This document shows positions 1 to 6,969 of a DNA stretch of 64,000 nucleotides, piece by piece. The DNA lies in the NCBI GenBank assembly GCA_023703575.1, contig CP097969.1, positions 839,517 to 903,516 of the forward strand. The letters are read 5' to 3'. Source of the DNA: SAR86 cluster bacterium (lineage in GTDB: Bacteria > Pseudomonadota > Gammaproteobacteria > Magnimaribacterales > Magnimaribacteraceae). The first letter of the stretch is position 1; each line of letters starts with the position of its first letter. Below the pieces are notes generated by a model. It was not told the DNA's origin, did not search any database, and worked only from the letters and a program-made list of their open reading frames with translations. Made by a program: the position numbers and the translations under genes.

Positions 1-1
1 C

Positions 2-427
2 AGCGATCATCATTTGACCCTCAATTTTGTGGGTTCTATGGAACCCGAACAGATTGAGGAGATGTATCAAGGTTTAACTGAAATAAACTTTATGAACCAT
101 CTACAAATTCAAATAACTAATGTAAATTTTTTTCCGAATGAGGATAGTCAATTATTAGTAGCGGTTATAAAACCTACAAATCAAATTCATAAGCTATTTG
201 AGAGAATTGATGAGGTAGTAACAAGAATAGGGTTTGGTTCTTCACTTAAAACATATAGACCTCATATAACTTTAGGTAGATTCAAAGATAAAGATAGACC
301 TCAATATTCCTTTGAAGATTTAGGTGAGATTCAAATTAGCTCGCGCGTAAACAAGCTCGATGTATATGAAAGCGAATTTGATGAAGGAAAAACAAATTAT
401 CAACTATTGAAAAGCTTTGAATTTTAG
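2..427 (+). CDS. thpR: RNA 2',3'-cyclic phosphodiesterase (ThpR/LigT), 5' end missing
   Basis: The gene is cut by the left window edge. Frame +2 is open from base 2, so the coding region runs in from outside and the TTG at 14 is not the start. The family carries two HxT catalytic motifs. Here they are HLTL at bases 11-22 and HITL in the segment YRPHITLGRF, about 80 residues later. This two-histidine layout defines the 2H phosphoesterases, which open 2',3'-cyclic phosphates on RNA ends (and historically seal 2'-5' links). The full protein is usually about 180 residues, so roughly 35-40 N-terminal residues are missing. It is cytoplasmic, and no operon partner is visible downstream. Confidence 0.85.
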   Translation, partial: SDHHLTLNFVGSMEPEQIEEMYQGLTEINFMNHLQIQITNVNFFPNEDSQLLVAVIKPTNQIHKLFERIDEVVTRIGFGSSLKTYRPHITLGRFKDKDRPQYSFEDLGEIQISSRVNKLDVYESEFDEGKTNYQLLKSFEF

Positions 428-641
428 AAGTCGAAGTTGAAGGGCCCAGCGCGGGTTTCTCACTGTGTGGCCGATACCCATTTCAGCTCACAATTTGTTA
501 ACCAAGTTAACTTTTTCACCCTTCTTCTTCTGTCCATTTTCTTCCTGATTTGGGTCTCGAGGTCCAATTCTTTCCGAAATATGTCCTGACGAAAAATTTA
601 ACAAATTTAAATCTTAATGCAAGTAAATTTTTTTTAAATAT
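428..641. other. Intergenic block with G+C-rich hairpin, possible structured RNA
   Basis: This stretch lies between the convergent ends of thpR and the LOG-family gene. Bases 428-545 look visibly richer in G+C than the AT-rich surroundings. A hairpin at 443-472 pairs GGCC+CAGCG with CACTG-tgt-GGCC. Read as minus-strand RNA, its odd pair is G-U. Read as plus-strand RNA, it is a C-A mismatch, so the minus strand folds better. A second small inverted repeat (GTTAAC-caa-GTTAAC, 497-511) is followed by five T on the plus strand and could be a weak terminator for thpR. Short minus-strand open frames exist, but none has a recognisable start or homologue. I do not recognise a known RNA family. Confidence 0.3.
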
Positions 642-1223
642 TTATCTACCTAGTCTTTTAAACCAATCATCAGTATTTCTTTCTTCAAAAGAATTTATAA
701 AGTTAAATATTTCGTTCAATGAATCTGATACGAATAACTCTTCTTGTGTAGTTTCAGGTAAGAAACCTTCTTCAACAGAGAACTGGGTGAATTCAAATAG
801 CTTTGAATAATATCCTTCAACATCGAAAAGAATTATTGGTTTTGAATAAATGCCCAATTGATTCCAAGCTAAGGCCTCAAAAAATTCTTCCCATGTGCCC
901 ACTCCTCCAGGCAAAGAAATGATTGCATCCGAAAGCTCAGCCATTCTGGCTTTTCTATCATGCATTGATGGAACAATTTCAAGAGAGGTGAGATTTTTGT
1001 GGCCCACTTCTACGTCATGTAGTCTTTCAGTTATTACTCCTGTGACTGTTGCACCTCCTTCTAAAGCTGCATCAGCAACAATTCCCATCAATCCTTTGCT
1101 TCCTCCACCATAAACCATAGAAAATTCTCGATTAGCTATTTCTAGACCTAGATCTTTCGCTCTCTTAGAATAGGATTCCCTAACTCCTTTTGCAGAACCC
1201 GCAAAAATACAGATACTTTTCAT
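642..1223 (-). CDS. LOG-family protein (cytokinin riboside monophosphate phosphoribohydrolase-like)
   Basis: The 193-residue Rossmann-fold protein belongs to the TIGR00730/LOG family, once called lysine decarboxylase-like. Enzymes of this family hydrolyse the N-glycosidic bond of nucleoside 5'-monophosphates. Diagnostic motifs are GGGSKGLMG at residues 39-47, MHDRK at 87-91 and the signature PGGVGTWEE at 105-113, whose Glu and Arg residues form the active site. Length is normal and no signal peptide is seen. It starts at an ATG at 1223, back to back with the FrnE-like gene (43 bp apart), so both probably share one promoter region. The natural substrate cannot be told from sequence. Confidence 0.9.
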   Translation of the reverse strand: MKSICIFAGSAKGVRESYSKRAKDLGLEIANREFSMVYGGGSKGLMGIVADAALEGGATVTGVITERLHDVEVGHKNLTSLEIVPSMHDRKARMAELSDAIISLPGGVGTWEEFFEALAWNQLGIYSKPIILFDVEGYYSKLFEFTQFSVEEGFLPETTQEELFVSDSLNEIFNFINSFEERNTDDWFKRLGR

Positions 1224-1253
1224 AATTCCTTACTTTACAATAATTATATAACT

Positions 1254-1259
1254 TATAAT
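1254..1259 (+). promoter_or_regulatory. Candidate -10 box just upstream of the FrnE-like gene
   Basis: A perfect TATAAT lies seven bases before the ATG at 1267. A transcript started from it would have almost no leader. No good -35 element is visible at 16-18 bp spacing; TACTTT is the best at 17 bp. The hexamer is common by chance in AT-rich DNA. Confidence 0.3.
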
Positions 1260-1266
1260 TGAGAGA

Positions 1267-1929
1267 ATGGATAAGTTAAGAATTGATATTGTATCTGATG
1301 TTGTCTGTCCTTGGTGCGTCATAGGTTTCATAAATTTGCAAAAAGCAATGACTCAACTAAGTCCTAAAGTTGAGTTTGAAATAAACTGGAAACCATATGA
1401 ACTTCACCCTGAAATTCCTGAAAACGGATATGACAAAAAACTTTATATGCAACAAAGGTTTGGTGATTTGTCAGGTAAAGCCTCTCCTTATAAACAAATT
1501 GAGAAAATAGGAAAATCTCTTGGATTTGACTTTAATTTTTCTAAATCTGAACGAATTCCAAATACTTTCAATGCTCATAGACTTTTATGGAAGGCTAGAG
1601 AATTCGGAATACAAACAGAGCTCTCGGAAGCTCTTTTTAAATGTTACTTCACAGAAGGTAAAGATATTGGATCTAAGGAAGTACTTTTGGAAGTGGCCAC
1701 AAAGGCAGGTATGGATTCCAAAATGATACAATTATTTTTAGATTCAAAAGAGGGTGGCCAAGAAACAGCTGATGAGGAAATGAATTTTATTGAGAAAAGC
1801 ATTGGGGCTGTCCCAACATACTTCATCAATGAAAAATATATTATTCAGGGCGGTCAAGAACCCGAAACCTTCGTTTCTTTTCTTAATAAAATACTGATCA
1901 AAGAAAAACAAAATGAGGTTTCTGGATAA
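1267..1929 (+). CDS. DsbA-family (FrnE-like) thiol oxidoreductase
   Basis: This 220-residue protein has the DSBA-like thioredoxin fold (PF01323). The redox motif CPWC sits at residues 14-17 after the first beta strand (IDIVSDVVCPWC). A cis-proline loop, GAVPTYFINEKYIIQGGQ, lies near the C terminus. This is the FrnE/HCCA-isomerase-like subgroup. It has no signal peptide, so it probably acts in the cytoplasm on disulfides rather than as periplasmic DsbA. The next gene overlaps its end by 17 bp, suggesting co-transcription with the 2OG oxygenase and glycosyltransferase genes. The ATG has no clear Shine-Dalgarno, and a TATAAT lies seven bases upstream. Confidence 0.88.
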   Translation: MDKLRIDIVSDVVCPWCVIGFINLQKAMTQLSPKVEFEINWKPYELHPEIPENGYDKKLYMQQRFGDLSGKASPYKQIEKIGKSLGFDFNFSKSERIPNTFNAHRLLWKAREFGIQTELSEALFKCYFTEGKDIGSKEVLLEVATKAGMDSKMIQLFLDSKEGGQETADEEMNFIEKSIGAVPTYFINEKYIIQGGQEPETFVSFLNKILIKEKQNEVSG

Positions 1930-2539
1930 AAAAAATATCAATGCTGCAATAGTTGAAAAAGAGGTTTTTCCTTTCTTTCACACTGAAAATGCATTTATCA
2001 AGAGTCTAGACCCTGAGCATATCATTGACGACTTTCCAAATATAACTTCTGGAGGCAGTTATCCTGTGAATGATCTGGTTGCAGGGCCTCTGAAAGAACT
2101 GGTTGCAGAGCTTGAGGGAACAGAATTTAAAAATATCTTAGAGAATAAATTGAATGTTGATCTCACAGACGCACAAGTAATTACAACTTTAAGAGGATTT
2201 TCAAGATTGAAGGATGGACAAATACATACAGATTCAAAAACAAAAATACTTACAGTTTTGCTTTACTTAAACCTAAATTGGGATAGTCATATTGGAAACC
2301 TTAGATTATTAAATGAAAACAATAATTTAAATAATTATATTAAAGAGATTTCTTCTAGTTTCGGTAATTTAGTTGCTTTTAAAGTTACTGAGAATTGTTG
2401 GCATGGTTTTGAGCCCTTTGAAGGTAAAAGGCTCTCCATTCAATTGAATTACGTATATCCAGACGCCCTAAAGACGCATAGTTTAAGGCACACAGTAAGC
2501 TCTTTTTTTAAGAAGTTAACTCCTAGGAAAAAAATCTGA
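1913..2539 (+). CDS. Fe(II)/2-oxoglutarate oxygenase (prolyl-hydroxylase-like)
   Basis: The 208-residue protein carries the facial triad of Fe(II)/2OG oxygenases: HTD at residues 105-107 and the distal His at 164 (CWHGF). Arg173 in KRLSIQLNY is placed to bind 2-oxoglutarate. Similar short enzymes are often found with cell-surface polysaccharide genes. That fits its place just before a heptosyltransferase-like gene, with which it overlaps if the CTG start proposed there is right. Its own start overlaps the FrnE-like gene by 17 bp, which points to an operon. The substrate is unknown; hydroxylation of a sugar, lipid or protein is possible. Confidence 0.78.
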   Translation: MRFLDKKNINAAIVEKEVFPFFHTENAFIKSLDPEHIIDDFPNITSGGSYPVNDLVAGPLKELVAELEGTEFKNILENKLNVDLTDAQVITTLRGFSRLKDGQIHTDSKTKILTVLLYLNLNWDSHIGNLRLLNENNNLNNYIKEISSSFGNLVAFKVTENCWHGFEPFEGKRLSIQLNYVYPDALKTHSLRHTVSSFFKKLTPRKKI

Positions 2540-3501
2540 AAGTTCTAATTATTAAGCTTACTTCCATGGGCGACTTGATGCATGCCCTTCCTGCTATAAC
2601 AGAAGCAAAAGATCAAATTCCTAATATAATTTTCGATTGGGTAGTAGATAAAAATTTTAGTTCAGTGCCTAACTGGCACCCTGCTATCAATAAAACTATT
2701 GAAACGAACCATCGTCAATGGAAAGTAAATCCCTTCTCTGCTCAATCTAGAGATGAAATAAAAAGAGTTATTAAGACCATTAATGATGAAGACTATGATC
2801 TTATAATAGATATGCAAAATAATCTCAAAAGTGCATTTATATCTCTCTTGTGTAAAAAATCTGTGATCGGAATGGATGCGAAAAGTTCCAGAGAATTTCC
2901 CGCACATTTGGCTTACAAAAAAAAGGCGTCTATTTCAAAAAAATTACATGCAATTGAAAGGCAAAAAAATCTTTTATCTTTCGCTTTAAATTACGAATCA
3001 GATTTATCCAAGCATGATTATGGTATAGAAAAAACAAATTTTCTTAAATCTAAAATAGACTTACCTAGCAATTATGCTATTTGTGTTCAAAATGCAAGTT
3101 GGCCAACTAAGCAATGGCCTATTAAGTATTGGAAAGAATTAATTACAAAATTACCACAAGATCTGAGTTTAATATTTCCTTCCGGCAATCAAATGGAACT
3201 CCAAAGAGCTGAAGAAATATGCAATGTATCATCAAAAGCAATGGCTTTAGATTTATTACCATTGAATGAAATTGCTTATCTTGTTGATCAAGCATCATTT
3301 GCAATATGTTCTGATACTGGACTTGCACACCTATCTGCAATTACAGAAACGCCTTCACTTACTCTTTATGGACCAACCAAAACTAGTTTGATCGGTACAT
3401 ATGGTATTAACCAGAATCATTTGGTAGCAAATAACTCTGATATGGAGGATATATCGGTTAGTGAGGTTTTAACCGAACTGAAAGAACTTAATCTTATTTG
3501 A
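2536..3501 (+). CDS. Glycosyltransferase family 9, lipopolysaccharide heptosyltransferase-like
   Basis: This GT9 protein resembles heptosyltransferase I (WaaC), which adds heptose to the LPS inner core at the cytoplasmic face. The C-terminal half has the family nucleotide-sugar motif SDTGLAHLSAITETPSLTLYGPT, and VQNASWPTKQWPIKYW precedes it. The first ATG, at 2566, would remove the conserved opening strand KVLIIKLTSMGDLMHALPA. The same frame stays open upstream to a CTG at 2536, which overlaps the TGA of the previous gene. I therefore place the start at CTG 2536; ATT at 2548 or 2551 is an alternative. The resulting 321 residues match the family length. Which LPS sugar it transfers is not certain. 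Confidence 0.78.
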   Translation: MKVLIIKLTSMGDLMHALPAITEAKDQIPNIIFDWVVDKNFSSVPNWHPAINKTIETNHRQWKVNPFSAQSRDEIKRVIKTINDEDYDLIIDMQNNLKSAFISLLCKKSVIGMDAKSSREFPAHLAYKKKASISKKLHAIERQKNLLSFALNYESDLSKHDYGIEKTNFLKSKIDLPSNYAICVQNASWPTKQWPIKYWKELITKLPQDLSLIFPSGNQMELQRAEEICNVSSKAMALDLLPLNEIAYLVDQASFAICSDTGLAHLSAITETPSLTLYGPTKTSLIGTYGINQNHLVANNSDMEDISVSEVLTELKELNLI

Positions 3502-3505
3502 TTGT

Positions 3506-4687
3506 CTAATTAGATGATTTTGCTGCTTTAATAGCATCTTTAAGAGTATACTTTTTATTTAGATCTTTTTTACTTGAATGAGGCGATAATTCACCTACTC
3601 GAATATATTCTCCCGCATCAAAAGCTTCTCTAAAATGCTTAATACTTCCAAAGGATTCATTAATTCGACCTGAAGCTCCCATTCCAAATCCCTCAATAGT
3701 ACCGCCATAAGTCGCAGCTTGCATTCCCATTCTATGCAAAAGTTTAGGACTAGCACTCTTTATTATTTCTGGATCAACAGAAATAATCCAATTTTCCTGA
3801 GAGCGCATCCAAGATTTAACATTAGACATTGCTGCAACAAATCGTATTTTGTCTGTTTTATTGACTCCAGTTCCATGAAGTAACCTTCCGTCGAACAGCA
3901 TAATAGTTCCTGCTTTTGCTTCTAGATTTATAGCAGGATTAAGTTTGCCGACCTTTCCATTACTTCCTGCTTTAATTATATTTTTATGACTACCAGGGAT
4001 TATTAACGTGCCCCCATTATCTTCATTTACATCTTGAGGAATATAAAGTGTATTGACGAGAGCAGGAGCATCTTCGGTGATCCACGGAGATAAAGGACTT
4101 TGATCTAAATGCAAAACTTGTGGGTAAAATCCTTTCTCGGCACCATTGGCTAAAAAACTATGACATATCCATCCATCACCTAAAGTTTCATTGAGAAATT
4201 TCTCTATCAAAATTCCTGCTTGAACTGCATCTGTATCTTGTTCGATACATTTTCTAAATACTTCACCTTTGTTTATAAGAGTATGAACATATTGCCCAGA
4301 GGGAGTCATACTTTTTACGCCAGCTAACTTTTCGCCTTCGGCTTGCTCAAGAAGTCTCTCCATGAATATTCGACACTGATCTTGAGACATACCATCTTCG
4401 ATAAGTGCATATCCCCATTTCTTAAAATCTTTTCTAATTTGTTTTATTTCTTTTGTTGGCGAAGGAAGTTTTTTTGTCTTCCAAAAGGGATGTTTTCGTC
4501 CTACTGTAGTATCCCAATATTGACCATCAAATTTTAAAGGGTTTTTAAAGTCAGGCGGTCTAAGCCAAGGATTATTTGTAAAAATTGAAGTATAAGGTTC
4601 CTTCGAATCCAAAAAATCTTTAAAAAGTCTATCTTCATCTGGTGATGATTTTTCTATATAAGATTTTGTAAATTCTTTAATTTCCAT
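3506..4687 (-). CDS. Phytanoyl-CoA dioxygenase (PhyH) family protein
   Basis: The protein is a 393-residue member of the PhyH branch of Fe(II)/2OG oxygenases, which hydroxylate acyl-CoAs or diverse small molecules. The iron ligands are visible in HLDQS (about 193-195) and LLHGTGVN (about 271), and RFVAAM supplies the 2OG-binding Arg. The middle DNGGTLIIPGSHK is typical of the family. It is longer than human PhyH because of an extra N-terminal stretch. The start is either the ATG at 4687, forming TGATG with the stop of the upstream gene, or the GTG at 4690. It is the last gene of a minus-strand unit with two hydrolases and a TonB receptor, suggesting oxidation of an imported compound. Confidence 0.85.
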   Translation of the reverse strand: MEIKEFTKSYIEKSSPDEDRLFKDFLDSKEPYTSIFTNNPWLRPPDFKNPLKFDGQYWDTTVGRKHPFWKTKKLPSPTKEIKQIRKDFKKWGYALIEDGMSQDQCRIFMERLLEQAEGEKLAGVKSMTPSGQYVHTLINKGEVFRKCIEQDTDAVQAGILIEKFLNETLGDGWICHSFLANGAEKGFYPQVLHLDQSPLSPWITEDAPALVNTLYIPQDVNEDNGGTLIIPGSHKNIIKAGSNGKVGKLNPAINLEAKAGTIMLFDGRLLHGTGVNKTDKIRFVAAMSNVKSWMRSQENWIISVDPEIIKSASPKLLHRMGMQAATYGGTIEGFGMGASGRINESFGSIKHFREAFDAGEYIRVGELSPHSSKKDLNKKYTLKDAIKAAKSSN

Positions 4688-5835
4688 CACAATTCAGAGA
4701 TCAAGTTGCTTAATGAACGAACTAAATTCTGACTTCTATCGGCACCTAAAGCGCCTTCTTCCATCAGACAAGGGGTATAACCAAATGATACATGCTTATT
4801 TGTATCGGCAATAGACATTGAGCCTCCCCAACCTGCCCAAAAACAGGCTCCTTCTTCAAGATATCCCATCCAACTTACATTTTCTATAGGTAGGCCAAAA
4901 CCAATACCCCATCTTAGTGGCTCAACAAGTACAAGATCATTTCCCCTCACTTGCTCCTCTAGAGCGAATTTAATTAAGTCTTCAGAAAAAATTCTTTTTC
5001 CTTTATAAGCGCCTCCGTTAGCCATCAGAGCCATTGATTCAGCGATAGACCTGCCGTTACCATGACCTCCCGCTGCAGGTATTTCTGCTCTACGCCATTC
5101 TGAAGTATTGGCATCAGGAGCAGTAATAATTCCGTTAGTCATTACTTTCTGCATTACCGAGCCCTCTTCTAATTCAAATAAATCTTCTGGATTGGTTTCA
5201 ACTGCTTGATGAATTTCTGCAACCCTTTGGTGATGTTCATCTCCAAGTCCAATATGAAAATCAATATTTAAAGGTTCCGCTATCTCTTCCCTAAAGAAGT
5301 TACCAACAGTTTTTCCTGAAATTCTCTTTATAATTTCGCCCATTAGATTGCCTACTGATATAGCATGATATCCAACAGCACTTCCAGGTTCCCACCAAGG
5401 TTCTTGAGTCTCAAATAAAGCAGCAACTTTATCTGGGTCATAAAGATCATGTCCTGCAACCGGCTCATCCCATCCTGGCAATCCTGAAGAATGGCTCATT
5501 ATATGGCTCACCAGAATATTCTCTTTTCCATTTTGAGCGAATTCTGGCCAATATTCTGCTACCGGAGTTGAGAAGTCCAGTTTTCCCTGATCAGCAAGTA
5601 CATAAGCTGCAAGCGATGTAGCATTTTTTGTACTGGAAAAAACATTAACGATAGTATTCTCTTCCCATGGAAGCGACTGAGATTTGTCCCTAGTACCAGC
5701 CCATATATCAATGACTATCTCACCTTCATAGGTAAGTGCTAAAGATGAACCTATATCAAGACCAAGCTCAAATTGTTTTTTATAACAGTCTACAATTGAT
5801 TCAAATTTTTCATCATATCTTCCTTGAATTTCCAT
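4687..5835 (-). CDS. Serine hydrolase of the beta-lactamase (class C/EstB) family
   Basis: This 382-residue protein has the penicillin-binding transpeptidase-like fold. The nucleophile motif SSTK (SxxK) is at residues 67-70, a tyrosine base candidate is in GYHAISVGN (Tyr156), and HGNGRS sits further on. MSHSSGLPGW is typical of EstB-like esterases. No signal peptide is seen, so it is probably a cytoplasmic esterase or amidase rather than a drug-resistance beta-lactamase. Its stop overlaps the PhyH start and its ATG abuts the esterase stop at 5836. The three genes are therefore almost certainly translated together downstream of the TonB receptor. Confidence 0.87.
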   Translation of the reverse strand: MEIQGRYDEKFESIVDCYKKQFELGLDIGSSLALTYEGEIVIDIWAGTRDKSQSLPWEENTIVNVFSSTKNATSLAAYVLADQGKLDFSTPVAEYWPEFAQNGKENILVSHIMSHSSGLPGWDEPVAGHDLYDPDKVAALFETQEPWWEPGSAVGYHAISVGNLMGEIIKRISGKTVGNFFREEIAEPLNIDFHIGLGDEHHQRVAEIHQAVETNPEDLFELEEGSVMQKVMTNGIITAPDANTSEWRRAEIPAAGGHGNGRSIAESMALMANGGAYKGKRIFSEDLIKFALEEQVRGNDLVLVEPLRWGIGFGLPIENVSWMGYLEEGACFWAGWGGSMSIADTNKHVSFGYTPCLMEEGALGADRSQNLVRSLSNLISEL

Positions 5836-6945
5836 TTATTTTTCCTCGTTTAGTTTTGTATCTGGTAATTTTCCATATGCTCTTTCCATATTTGGATCAT
5901 TTTTAGTTAATTTCTTAAGTGGCTTCCATAATTCAGCATGTAAAGTAGGTGCCAATCTGAGATCTTCCTGCATTGTATTAGAGTCCTTGGTAATAAATTC
6001 ATCTCCTCCGAAGAATGATTGAGCATATTCAAGTTGTTTTGGTGTTAAAGGAAGATCTATTGGTTCTGACTTACCTCCCAAAAGAGATGCTGCTAAAAAT
6101 GCATGTGCCTCTTTAGTGCGCTCTTTCATACTTAATCCTACATGATCTGCCCAACGCACTAAATGATATTCATGACGAATATCATTATCCCAAAAGACCC
6201 GATGTAAAAACTCGGCTCCATCGTGAAGTTGTATAAAATCTTCATCACCTACTTCAAGATAAATATCTAAACCACTTTTCTTTATTCTTTCTGCATTATT
6301 TATTGCAATGTTTGCAGGATTGTCTTTCATGAAGTTTTGAGGATCAAATGGCTTCCCCCAAACATCTTCATAAATTTGCAAAGGAGTCCACCAAGAATTT
6401 CTTTTATGTGGTTCTTTAGGAAAATTCAATATTGGCATAATTGCCGGTTCCATAGGAGCTATGGCCTTAAAACGTTCTGGATTTTTTAAACCTATCTTTA
6501 AACTTCCATAACCCCCCATAGAAATACCTGTCATCAAAGTATGCTCGGGTTTTATGGAAACTCCATACATCCTTGAAGCCCATAATGGTAGTTCGTCAGT
6601 TACAAAAGCTTCCCATGTCCCATGATAGTAACTTATTCTTCCTGATGAAAACGAAACCACTACCATTGGTGGCAAGATACCTTCATCAAACATTTCTTGA
6701 TAAGTAGCTGCTTGTCTTAAAAGATTATCTCTAGTTCCTCCACCTCCATGAAGATTAATTAGTAGAGGAAGATTCTGTGTATTCCCTTCAAAACCAGGTG
6801 GGAGAATAACTGAAACAGGAACTATCTCATTACGAATTTCTGACTTAACATCATGGAGTTGAGTGATGACTTTTTTATTAATCTCTTGCTCACCTGAACA
6901 AGAGATTAATAATAAAATGAGTATAGATACAAAATTCCTAGTCAT
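5836..6945 (-). CDS. Lipoprotein esterase of the esterase D / Fes-like alpha/beta hydrolase family
   Basis: The 369-residue protein begins with a lipoprotein signal (ILILLLISC, Cys16), so it is predicted to be anchored in the periplasm. It belongs to PF00756 (esterase D, feruloyl esterase and siderophore esterases IroE/Fes). The oxyanion stretch is LHGGGGTRDN, the nucleophile lies in GISMGG (Ser142), the acid is probably in EVGDEDFIQLHDG and the His in WADHVGLSM. It lies 24 bp after the TonB receptor gene in the same direction. A periplasmic esterase paired with an outer-membrane importer suggests hydrolysis of an imported ester, possibly a siderophore or phenolic ester. The substrate is inference. 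Confidence 0.85.
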   Translation of the reverse strand: MTRNFVSILILLLISCSGEQEINKKVITQLHDVKSEIRNEIVPVSVILPPGFEGNTQNLPLLINLHGGGGTRDNLLRQAATYQEMFDEGILPPMVVVSFSSGRISYYHGTWEAFVTDELPLWASRMYGVSIKPEHTLMTGISMGGYGSLKIGLKNPERFKAIAPMEPAIMPILNFPKEPHKRNSWWTPLQIYEDVWGKPFDPQNFMKDNPANIAINNAERIKKSGLDIYLEVGDEDFIQLHDGAEFLHRVFWDNDIRHEYHLVRWADHVGLSMKERTKEAHAFLAASLLGGKSEPIDLPLTPKQLEYAQSFFGGDEFITKDSNTMQEDLRLAPTLHAELWKPLKKLTKNDPNMERAYGKLPDTKLNEEK

Positions 6946-6969
6946 TTAAGAATCATAAAGTAACAGTAC

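Noticed and set aside
428-641. 6S RNA, tmRNA or SRP RNA
   Set aside because: The known conserved segments of these RNAs are not present. Only the composition and a hairpin support a structured RNA.
550-810. Plus-strand open frame of 86 codons
   Set aside because: Most of it is antisense to the LOG-family gene, with no ribosome site or known motif.
4687-5835. Antibiotic-resistance beta-lactamase
   Set aside because: SxxK is present but the protein has no signal peptide, and its pattern is that of EstB-like esterases in a catabolic operon.
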